Shown in pieces: positions 22,637-35,300 of a stretch of 64,000 nt of DNA. The position numbers were made by a program, and so were the translations under genes. The DNA is from Apostichopus japonicus (lineage: Eukaryota; Echinodermata; Holothuroidea; Aspidochirotida; Stichopodidae). The DNA is taken from assembly GCF_037975245.1 (NCBI RefSeq), contig NC_092569.1:22970168-23034167 (forward strand), written 5' to 3'. The stretch's first letter is position 1. Each line of letters opens with the position of its first letter. A model generated the notes under the pieces. That model was not told the DNA's origin. It ran no database searches and was given only the letters and a program-made list of their open reading frames with translations.

Positions 22637-25600
22637 TAGATGTGTCTTGTACCATGACAGTTAAGACTTTCTGGAAACGAGGTAACGGTACAATGCTTTT
22701 TACCACATTGGCGGCGCATTCACATACATTGGTAATTAATTTGGTGTCTTCGTGTAGTAGGAAAACCTTTCGCCTTTTGGGGGAAAATTTCGATAAAACA
22801 AACCATTTCACGGGCATGGTTCTAAAGCAACGGGTTGCTGGTGCTACGGTGGCGCTTCAGTTCACAAAGGAAAGCTTTAAAACTATGCGTCTAAGTTTTA
22901 TCACATTTTGTTTTGCTTCGATCACTTGGGTACGTAAGCATACTGGGTCTCATGTGGAAAGTGTTTGTACGAAGACGAAAATCCGTGGGCGTATAAGGCT
23001 TTAGATTGATGAATATCTATATCCGTATGGTTCCTTGGTAGCATCTGCAAACGCTTCCTGCATACGTTTGACTGGCTCTGGATGCATCTTTTTTTGCCAA
23101 ATTTGAGACTTGGATTTTGTCTCTAGGGCTTTTAAATAACACGATGTAATGTGTGATATTACTCGTTTCCTTTGCCAGTTAAATAAAAATTGTGATATAG
23201 CTCATGAAAATATTTCATATGATCATCTTTCTATTAGCATCATATTTTCATGATGAGTTTCTTTTGGAAAACCAATCATTTGTGCGTTGATCGTTCCCAT
23301 GTGACGTCATGATATCGTCTAAAAACATCAACTTTTTGTAAGATGGGTCAAGGTTTGTCTCCAATTCCAACAGGTGACCTTCAACAAAAGGATTTTAGAG
23401 AGGGCCACAGACAGCTCCATAACAGATGGCTGGTATTCCCCATAGCAATGCACAACCCTCTCAGGCGTATATTGGTAACTTCGGATATATTGAGAGAAAT
23501 GAATCCGTTTTAAAATATCACCTTAATTATAAAGAACAAATGTATCGACTATGAAAAGGACAATACACGCAATTGTCTCATGGGAGCTACCGTCATTTTA
23601 GCTTACGAATAATTGAATCCTGATTACCACGCACTCTTCTGATTAAAATGATTCTGGCAATATGAAATGCCAGAAATAAGACGTCCAAAGGAGTAAAACA
23701 AAAAAAAATTGCTCAACTCTAACGAGAATTGCCACCCAGTTACTTCCCGGTTCTCCTTTTATTTAATTGTTTTGTATTAATGACGGTTCTAGAAAAGAAG
23801 GTAAATTGTCTATTAATATGTTACGAGTTTAACCACTACTATCACAACGTCATATTCAGCGTATACAAACACGCTCACACTTCTGCTCAGGGCGTACTCA
23901 AATTGCATTTCAAGACGCACATTATCCTTTTACCGAAATTAAAGAGGCCTCCGCTAGCTAGGTCAGGTGTCATTTCAAAGGCATAAAACGGGTAACCTTT
24001 GGCGTAGTCACTACGACTGATCTGATTGCCTTTGTCACTGATTATACTATTTAATCCCGAAACCAGGCCATTACGTAGCGATCAACCGTATAATTAGGGT
24101 GTAACGGTTTCCATGGTAGCTGTTCACCGTCTACGTATAACGTTAAAATAAGAATGTTGGGCCCATGAAGTTAAATGGTGCGACGGCGTTGCATCCACAG
24201 TCCCTCTCTCTCTCTCTTTCAGCCGATTTGAAGTAGAATTACTACGGAATCTTTAAACATGTATGTACATCACCAACAATATTTGATTGATAACAATTCT
24301 GTCCATACGAACCAGCAATTATATGACGGTAAGGATAATATGTCAGTTTTATGTATCTCTTTCTTCATTTATAATAGTTGTTCTAGGTTATTGGATATTG
24401 CTTGAAAATATTAAGGGAAAAGCAACCATAGATTATTTAAAATAGTATATTATTTTCGTTGTAGTAATTGGCATCCATAAATGAACACAACGGTATGGTA
24501 TTTCAGAGAGATCCGAGTCATATTTCACTGGTATAGGTGCTGGAAAGAGCGGGTGGGTTGCTGTCGGTGACAAATATAGACAGAAGAGCCTTTCTTATAA
24601 TCTTTCTACACTCTAAACTTGTTTATTTGATGTTTTCTAACAATTGTTCTTTATATTTATAAAGACCGCACTTGTTTCCTTTTTATTTTTGAATGCTTTT
24701 GTTGATTTTATCTCAAGTTTTACTTCAATCCTTCCTATTTAGAAATTACTTGAAATGTATTCAGGAAAATGAAAGTAGAGGGAAACTCCAGGGTTTTCAG
24801 CGCGATAACAAAACTTCATTTAATAAAATGCTTTGCCAGTTTTACATTATCCATTTGTTATGTTATTTCGAAATCAAGGTAATTTAGATATTTCCATGTG
24901 TTCTTATATTAGTCATCTCGTCTGGCTTGTAGTTTTGCCCTCTTTACGAATTATCCACAGGGTCGAAAATGGTGCGACACTCTCTTTCCAGTACTGTGAA
25001 AGAAAAACTAAGGATCCAATGTTTACAAAAGGGCCGACAAAGGACCACTTTCCATAAATCAAAGTGTACCTTTTGTCACTTTGAAAATAACGTGTTTGAC
25101 ATTGTTGTAATCTTAAAAATGAACCCCGCAAGTTCTTTGAATAATCAACAAGACTCCATTATCTGATGTTGAATACCAAGGATGTGAAGACGGAATACAT
25201 AGGCCTCTGTCATCCCGTGCCCCCCCCCCCACCTCCCCACCTATGCCCTCCAATTTCTGTGAAATTCTTGAAGATGACACTCTCCTTTGAATTTGTAAGT
25301 CTCAAGGGGATTCATGTCGGAATATCACTCATATGTGTTATATTTCAAATACAGTAGTACGCTTTAAATATGTGCTGGGGTTCGTGGGGATGATCAGGTG
25401 GTTATCGCACTTAACTAGGAATTCGGAGAACGATAATTTCTAGAGTCGGGACAATCAAGCAGATGACAAAATGAACAATCACTACATCATATTCTTACAT
25501 GGAGATGAGTTAGAAAGAATGAAAGTTATGCAGATTAATGGTAAGTTAGTGAGTCTGGTTGAATACGTACCTTTGGCAAATATCTAATTAAAGGAGTCTG

Positions 25601-26303
25601 CCAGAATCCTGGTTATATACGATCAACTTCGTGTGCATGTAAACGCTTCTTTCATTTTAGTAAGCAAATGTATCATCTAATTGTGTCAATGTTAAGATAT
25701 TGATTCATGAATAAGAGGGCAATTATTCTGGTGATTTCGGTTGGTTGTGTTCTTTCTGCATAAACTATTGCGCTTTACTCTGGCAGTAGAACTGTTCTCT
25801 CAAACATATTACATAAACAACCCAGAAAGTAAATCGAAACGTATAAGATATCGTTCATAGTTAGGCGATGTCATAACATTGTCACTTGTGTTTATTCAAT
25901 ATAATCGCAACTTTTGGAAAGGAATATTACTGGTCAGTAAACTGATGTATTTTTTTAATATATTTTATTTGCATCACTTCTTAGTATTCTCAGTGACATC
26001 ATTACTAAAAACATTTAAGAAAAATCGAATTCAATACCATTTTGGAAAACTCTGGACAAATTATCGAATGCCATCGACTTTCCTGTGATTGTTGTACCCC
26101 TCTTAAATTGTTTTTCCGTCGTTTGATAGTTTGCCTTGGATTGCATTGGAAGGCTAACTAGTGTCTCTTTCCTTCACCTCCATCTTTTAAATATGCAAAC
26201 TTCCACTAGCTTCGATATGTACTTCCTTGTTTAATATATGGTATTATATCGCCAACCGTTTCCTGTCCTTGTTACCTTGAAGACTTCAAATCCACTACTT
26301 TGA
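22637..26303. other. Copy A left flank, no gene recognised
   Basis: Matches B about 45367-49021. Short open frames are present on both strands in both copies, but none shows a domain, and small indels between A and B break several of them. A putative AATAAA for the minus-strand gene lies at 25964-25969 (read on the minus strand), about 340 bases past its stop. Confidence 0.45.
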
Positions 26304-29300
26304 TCATTGACTTGGCCGTATTTTCATTGTTGTTGCTGTTATACCGCAATCAGAACCGTGAAGATTCGTCCAGAAGATACCGCGGTTATCGTTGTATGAG
26401 TAGTCACCATTCAGATTGGAGTAGCCACAGGAATAGAAAATTGTCGCATAGACCGGGTTTTTGTTTCGGCAACTTCTATAAGGGTAATTACCACTACAGC
26501 CATCACAATTATAACATTTATAATGATAATAATAATCATAATAATAATTATAACAGTAATATTAATGATGATAACAACAACAGTCAGAGTACTCGTATCC
26601 ACCAGTAGCCACGCGGTCGCTGAATGAGTAGCAGTTGCTGGTAGAGCCCGTGCTACTATCGTCTGCATACCACCAGCCACCTCGGTGTTTTTCTGCGCAG
26701 TCGAAGGTACTCGATCCATCGTTGTCTTGATCGTGCGTACTAAACCGATGCCCTGAATTTGCTCCCATAGCATTGTTACCTGGAAGGAAATTAGCAAATA
26801 CTGAATGAAGGTATTTTCTTGTAAAATACGATTTTGTTTTCCTTTTATATGTACTGGACATTATTAAGTCACTTTAGGTTCGTTTGCTATAGTTGTCGGT
26901 TATAATTGCGTTTGTTATTTTGTTCGTTTAAGTTGGGCTTACGTTATATTTGTTGTGGTTTCATATACGAGTTCTAAATTATCGTAAGGGAGTTTACAAT
27001 ATTGAACAAAGGAGTCAAGTTTGCGAATTTAACTGGAGCGGTTCCAATTCTGTCAATTCGTCTGGGACCTCATTTGAAAACATCGTTGATTATGAAAATA
27101 TATTTCTTAATGTCAATATTGTATTTATATTATTATTTATTTCTCTTCGACAAATATTAAATAATATAATATAATAATATAGTTGTGAGTGACAGATAAT
27201 ATAGTTGTGAGTGACAGATTAACAGAAATGTAAACGGTGCATTTGTTGAAGTGTTCACATTCGGCATTTTGTAAAATGTATAGTTTTGACTGTTCAATAT
27301 ATGCTAGGTGTTCAAATAAGAGTGAAAGAATTAAAGTGTTTGATTGTATCATTCATGTCATTATCTTCTCTCGTGATAACGTCTTATATTTCATACTGAC
27401 GGATTAATTTAACATGATATCAACAAACTAATAGTTTACCATATGATTAAACATTTCTAACGATAAGAAATACGGCAAGAAATGCTCTTTAAGAATGTAA
27501 CACGTACAATTCGTCTCGACTGATCTCTTAAAAAATGTCCGAATTATTTGATACTTTAGTTGTTATTATTGTAATATCATTGGCCTTTCAATCAATGTAA
27601 TGAAAAAATATTGCATGGTCAAATGAAACTTAATTTTCTTTTGTTTGAAAATGATAAAGTCGTTTTTTAAAGAAACTAATTTAATTCACTGTTTAATAAC
27701 ATATTTCAATCACAAAGTAAGCTAAAATGCTGCAGCAGTTCTTAGGTTTCCAGAATGGTTATAATTTCTTTACGTTTTAAGCTCGACAAGGTCTGGGTGA
27801 AATTGCGAGAAAGCAGACGCTACTAACTATATAATAGTTGTTGATATGATATATCATGATGTTACAACAATATATCATTTTACCAACACGTGCTAAAGTG
27901 CAAAGAAAATTACACAATGGGCAATACGCACGGGACTCTAAACTCGACGTCTAATACAGTTCTACATTGGTATCAACACTAGATTTATAACCTGACCTGA
28001 GAATATGTAAGAGTACAAATCCTAGAGTGTGATTACGGCTACAGGTAGTTATGCTAGAATGATATTACGTAATAACTACAAGTCTGCGTATAATTGACAT
28101 TAAGCACAATACATACCAGCATTTCCATCGTAGTCACCCAATGATAATTGGTATTTGTCTCCCTCGTTACTGATACTGAAAGATGAATATCGGCTGTGGT
28201 ATGTTGATCCTTCCGTGTTTGTCTTTTCTATTAGAAGTTCGTAGTTTGTGTTTGTTTGTTTTGTCAAACTGTATATTTTGTCGTTGCCAATCCAGTGGTC
28301 TCCTGTGAGAATTCCAAAACCGTTTTTGTACTCATTCCAGTTTTGATAAAAGTTGACGGAGCTACTTGTACGTCGTTGCAAAATCTAGAACGAGAATCAA
28401 AGAGTTTATCGGTTGGAGGTGAGTAATATATGAAAGATCTCATTTGTACTACAATAATTTAAGTAAATTAACTGGTGAAGGTTAACATCCGATTGGAGTT
28501 AAGCGATAGGAAGATGGATCAATTTAATCAAATAATTTATTTATTTAATTAAAATGTTAGTGAACGAAGTCCTGTTATATGCGAAAATAAACAGTTAACA
28601 TAGTTAATTTTTTTTTCAATAGTTAAAACTTACTGTCCAACCACCACTAGACATTTCACAATAAACTTCAAAACCAGAACTTCCAGCGGGATAAATGGTA
28701 TATGCTCCGTTATTTGTTCTGTTTGCTGCATACAGATCAGAACAATCTATCGGTCCACTGCGGGTACATGTAAGACCATCGCCTTCAAACCATTCGTTAC
28801 AGTAACATCTACGGACATCATTCCGCTCCTCGCAGGTTGCGTCTGCGCTACAACTGTAACTCTCACTTGTCAAGTTGTTACTGTTGCAAGTTATCCGTAA
28901 AGAACAGTCAGAATTAATGTATGATTCACCTTCCTGGGAATGATAAATGTTAAACGACATATTTCAGTGAAAGTAAAATCAATGTTTATTTGGTACAACG
29001 CTTGATAACGCTCTTTGAGTAAAACTGAATTTCTACTATTAAATGGTCGTGAGCGTTTTATATATGTTAGGTAAAGTTCATCATTCTGGGTGTAATTGTT
29101 TTGGATGCCTTGTATTTTGCTAGGTCTCAATTAGAAGACTTTTGCAAGAACAGGTAAAACCGAAATAGAAGTGAAAATCTATATCATCAATAATCATGAG
29201 AATTAATAACATATAAAATAAAAAGTAAGGTCAATCAATTGAAATCCAAGATTTTATGTTAAAGTGTACTTTTCATGTTATATATTAAGACTTGTGAACG

Positions 29301-32300
29301 GCATCAAATAAACTTACTGCTAATACGACGCCTTTTTTTTCGACGTAACAGCCACATTGCTCTTGAGGTATGCAGTTGTCTCCAAGCACCATGTGGTTTT
29401 CTGGACAAAGACATCTCTCTGGATCCGCTGGATTCGGTATGACACAATCATTCGGATTCTCACAAGTTCTTTCACATGTATTGTCATAATTATCCTTGTT
29501 GGATGAGCACCAGGTAATGGGTAAATCTGCGGAAATTAATTCCACAACCAGTTAATCCTAGCTTGAAGTGTTAACTCGCTGTTGTGACATTACGTTATTA
29601 GATCATTGTGTTACCAACGTAATGCTCTGGCCGCTCAGAAGATTTGCTGATTGTTAACATAGGATTAAATATAAGCGGGATATTTTATTATTAAATTAAG
29701 GCTCATTCAACTTATTCTTATTTATGTCACACATACAAAATAATATGACAATTTCAAGTATTCGACTATGGGAATCTATAAATATTGTTGTGTATCATAA
29801 TCATTTCCTCCATTGGAACTTTTCTTTCTGCATTCTTTAATTTTCGTTTTGACTACAAAAGTATGGAGAAAATCATTTAAAAAGAAAGTCTAACCTGTTA
29901 TTCCTGCGACAACACCAAGACTTGTTATAGAATAATTCCCCCATTCATCGGCAATGCGAAAGTTGTCGTATGTCAAGGAATATGACTGGCCTGCATAATT
30001 CTCTAGCTCGATGAGCAGCTGGTACCTCTTTTGGTTTATCAAGTGAGCTAACTTTTCATTACCAATCAGAAATTCACTGCCTAAGAAACCAATTCCGTTT
30101 TTGTATTCGTCCCAGGTTCGATTAAAACCGATGGATCCATCAAGACGTCGTTGTATGACCTGAAGAATTCAAAAGATAGATAGACAACTAACGGATACAT
30201 TGCATCATCTTATGAACTAAACCGTTTAGCCAATACGTGCGGCTCACATCAAGTACGAAAAGGATAGAACACATTTGTGATATTGTGTTGTATATTATGT
30301 TTATACATATTTAGAACACTACTATAGGTGTGCACAGAAAACAAGTTCTCTAATCGTACGAAAAGTCAATGTAATTACACTGAGTAGTTTTGTTTTGATA
30401 TTAGGCTTCAAATAAACATACCTCGTACAAGGTAAATCACCAAACACAATGTAAAACTAAAATGGACTGAAAATGCCAATGTGTCCTATAAAGTGTGTCT
30501 CGGAGGGTAATGTATGTGATTGTAAGTGTTCGCGTCTTGAAATAGTTTACTTACTGTCCAACCTCCAGATGTAGTGTTTTGATCACAATATGTCTGAAAT
30601 GGTTCCGGATACTGGTCAGGTTTAATCAGGTATACACCGGATTTGGCGTTGGTAGAAGAGCATTGGTTAAGTACTTCATGACAATCCCTTGGATACTCCG
30701 GAGTTTGGAATAGAAAATACTGCAAGTCTAGCACCAAAATATTGTAAAGAAGAAGATGAGAAAAAATCGTAAAACTGTTGCAGGTACAGTTCCATATGTA
30801 AAGAATTATTTCAAGAGAAATATAATATATGGCTACATTGCAATAGATTTGTTTTAACTACACAGTAAACATGACGTGGTAACTACCATGAACCATAAAA
30901 AAAAAGGTATTCAAACATTTTCGGCTAATATTCATAGAGGCTAATATAAGCAAGTATATTTTATTTGAAAAGAAAATCTGACGCAAAGAACTACCGTGAA
31001 TCTGTGACGACATGGTCACAGAAGCAAACATGATTAGTAATAGCTTTCCTCGACAAGAGGGTATGATTTGGACCTATTTTCAGCTTACAACAATCTAAGG
31101 TTTATCAACACTGACCTGGGATTTGAAAGTGCCAAATTATTGAACAAGCCTACAGTATACAAAGTCTAAACAAAGTGCGTGTTTTGTCCCTTCTGTTACT
31201 GTTACTTATCATTTAGCCTCTGAAGAAGATCCTTCTAGGATCGAAACGTCAGGCCAACTTACTTTGCACAAATTACTAAGAAATATGAATAAATATAATC
31301 TGAACTATTTTTATTGCTTGAAATAAATATTGACTAAAGACTTGTATTTCTTTCAGTTTTATTATCGCTGAGTATCTATAATTTACCCCAATCAGCGCTA
31401 AAATTACTTCAATACACAGTGCAAGGAAATTATTGAGAATTGTAAAGTATTATTTATCTTACAAATTGAAATAGGAGAAAGTACCACATATGAAGTACAT
31501 TTAGATGGTTCCTTTCTATATTAAACTTTTTCCAAATTATGATTTAGATAACAAATTTATGTTAATTGGTTAGCTTTCGGAAGTTTATATAAACCGTTAC
31601 CCTTACAGAACGAAAACTTACTTGAATCGTTGACTCTTGTGCTTGACGATATCTGAGGTAACAAAAAATTAAGGAAATGTACGATTAAGCAAAGTACATT
31701 CTGAAGAAACAATATCGAGTGAAGAAGGTTGTACGAAGGTCAATGTATCACAAAAAACAGGCCATACGCCTATCTATTACACCTTCATTTTAACATATAC
31801 TATCATTTTAAGTTTAAATATACAAAATAGAATTGAATAGCCTCTTAAAATACAATCTGATTTCGCTTTTGATTCAAATAAATGAACTATTTCCAACTTG
31901 ACAATTATTATCGAAAAAGATGATAAGAACGGAAAGAAAATTTCACATTCCAAAATCTAAGCAGTAATAGAATGTTTCGCAATCTTAATATTTCTTTAAC
32001 ATTGATTTTACTGCTTATAAGCATAGCTTATATAAAAGTAGGTTTTATTGAATAGCTTTAATTGTTTCAAAGTATGATTATATGTCTGTTTGCATGTCTT
32101 CTAATACTTCTTATTTATCATTACTATACATAAAACAATCATAAGTCACCATACACTAACTTAATTAAACGATCATAACTACGATAAGCAGATGAAAGTA
32201 ATAATTCCCTGTGCATTATGCTAATTGAAATGTAAATGACATATTATATGAGAAAACGAAAAAAACCTACAATATATAATTGAAAGAAAATTAAAAGTAC

Positions 32301-35300
32301 AAACATCAGCATTATCCTAGTGGTGTTCGTATAGTAAGTTAAGTGCAATTATCTATAGCGGGAAACTTGATATATTATGCTAATGAGGTACTTATACACT
32401 GGGACAACGTGCAATTTATCCTCAAAAGCTTGAAAATAGCCAAGTTTTGAAAATATGCCCCAAAATAGAGCAACCACAATTGAAAATTCATCCGTTGTGA
32501 AGAAGAGTATTGTTTGTTTCAATACGTACAAGCCACTTGATTGACTTGGACAAGCATCAACAACACAATATATCTTTTTGTCTTCAACATCACAAAACAC
32601 GTATACGTTTTACGCCCCAGCTACTGAAGCTAATTGTCAACATTCGTTCGCCTGAAAGCTACAACTGTTGCAACAACTTTTTGCGACAACAACGTTTTGC
32701 TCATAGAAAATATGTCGATATTTTTAGAAATATTGTACTCAGAACGTATGCAATAACTAAGGCTTTCAATGTACACACATTATGCAGAGTTATCTGTAAC
32801 CTACAAAAACATTGTTAAAGTAATATTTTATATTTTTATAAATAAAAAAAAAAACAAGTTTAAGAGTAGAAAATATTTGGGCAAAGTCGAACACATGTAC
32901 AACGATTCACGCTCAATCAAAATAACCTTATGTATAATAAAAAAGACAAGTTAGCTTATCCATAACGAAAACTGTTTTGATTACCCATTGTCTACATCAG
33001 CAAAAGCGGATACTCTTTTGGCAACTTTACGTGTACTGTATCTATTTAAGACAGAACACCATTCTTGAAAGCCCCACAACATCCCCGTGAACCCAGCTCC
33101 CATGAAAACACATCCTTGTTTATAACAAAACGTGCATGAATATTTGTTTTTTACCTTTCGTTGGCGTAATTCTCTGAAGTATTCTAAATCAAGGATAACA
33201 CATAATATCATAACGACACATATTTTTCTTTTCTTCCCTTGATATAAAAGGAAGTGTCATTTGACGCCTGTACGCAAAGCTTTGTATGAAAGAAAGTAAG
33301 ATACTACGTGGAAGGAGGAAATAATTCAGATATATTGCATGAAATGCACGATCCGTCTAATTCAGTAAGACATCACATTTATCCTATTGAATATAACATT
33401 TTAGAATTAGTTAGTATTTCATTTATGTATTGGTTCAGGACAACTCTTACCTGGTTTACATGTGCTGAGATTATCCGATAACTCGTTAATTAAGTATGTT
33501 GGGAGAAAGAAGCTAATGATATACCAGTCGTGCAAAAATTCTTCTCTAAAACGATATTTTTGTCAAAGTAGTTATTATAAAATCTAAGTGTCAAAGTAAA
33601 GGATATCTGTTAACTTTAAAGAAAATGATAGGTAACTGTTCAACAAACACATTAAATTTCAAATATGACTTCTTGTAAAACAAGTTCAAAACCTGACCTG
33701 TGTCAGGTCAGGTTTTGAACTGACCGTCAGCGGTCAGTTCGGTTGATCTGCTACTGGTACCCTGTAAACCAGTACTACCTGTTCCAGGGCCGGGCCGTCG
33801 GCGGCTAAACCGACACCCCCATCAGAGCTCAGGAGGGGTCTGATGAGGAGGGTAGCTGGATACCCAGGTAGAAGTAAAAAGCAAGATCTACCTCTAAGGG
33901 CGTATGAGCTCATTGGAGAGCCACCGGCCATCCAGCAGAGGTGGAAGGCAATGGCAAACCACCACCGTCTTTCTTTTGCCATGTATACCATGATGATGAG
34001 TACAACTATTGAGTGTAAAGCTATGACACTGGATAGTGAGACCCCCAGGCGTGAAGGTGTCTCAAATGCTACTGGGGAAGAGAGGCCAGATGGCATCATA
34101 CCTTGCATCGATGACGCTGCTGCATCAAAGCCTGATGGAATAATGCCTGATGGAAGTGTAGTAGCCGATAACCCCAAGGATAATGATAACAGATGTAACC
34201 TCTGGAAAACAACTTTGAAAATTGGTACCTGGAATGTCAGGACAATGAACAGTGGGAAAATAGACATTCTAACAAGAGAAATTGAACGATGTGATGTTAG
34301 CTTATGTGGTATATCAGAGATGAGATGGACAGGGAAAGGACATCTGACAACATCAAGCAAACATGTGGTTTACTATTCTGGAACTGAGAGTAGAAGAGAG
34401 CATGGAGTTGCAATTGTTGCATGCCTAGACGTGGCTAGATGTGTTCTCGGATACAACCCTGTTAGTGAAAGAATTATCACCATTTGCATCCAAGGGACAC
34501 CTATGAATTTTACAGTTATACAAGCCTATGCACCCACCTCTACATCGACTGAAGATGAAATAAATGCCTTTTATGAGCAGCTACAACTGACCATAGACTC
34601 AGTCAATAAGAGAGACATCACAGTGATTATTGGGGATTTCAACGCAAAGGTTGGAAGACAGTGTACCAATAAAAATGTGATGGGTAACCATGGACTAGGA
34701 GAGCAAAATGAGAGAGGAGAACTGCTAATCGACTTCTGTCAAGAAAATGGCCTGATGATCCTTAATACCCTCTTCAAGCAACACCCACGTAGGCTATATA
34801 CCTGGTCATCACCAGATCAACGCTACAGAAACCAGATTGACTACATACTGGTCCAAAAGCGATGGAGATCCAGCTTCATCTGTGCAAAAACCTATCCAGG
34901 CGCAGACTGTGGAACAGATCATCAGTTTCTGGTTTCAACAATGAGGATGAAATTGAGAAGGGTCAAGAAGCCAAGAAAACCAGTGAGATTTGATGTCAGC
35001 AAGATCGATGACATGTATCGAGTGGAAGTGAAAAACAAATTCCAGAGGTTGATGGAGATGGACTCAGAGGAATCCACCCCGAATGAGTTTTGGCAAGATG
35101 TCAAGCAGGTTGTATTAGACACAGCACAGAAAACAATCCCCAAACGTAAGAACAAAAGGAAGCCCTGGCTCACAGAAAAGGTGTTCGACTTGGCAGATCA
35201 AAGACGGAAGGTCAAAGAAAAGGGACTGGAAAACACAGATACGAGAAGAGAGTATCAGGATTTATCTAGGAAAGTTCAGAAGCAGATCAGGAGTGACAAA

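Noticed and set aside
32349-32600. Minus-strand frame with DACPSQSSGLYVLK, resembling a FReD start
   Set aside because: Lacks the following GGW and splice context, and in both copies the match is limited to a few residues.
33734-34360. 208-aa minus-strand open frame at the LINE 5' end
   Set aside because: Antisense of the endonuclease ORF; no domain and it crosses the element's 5' UTR.
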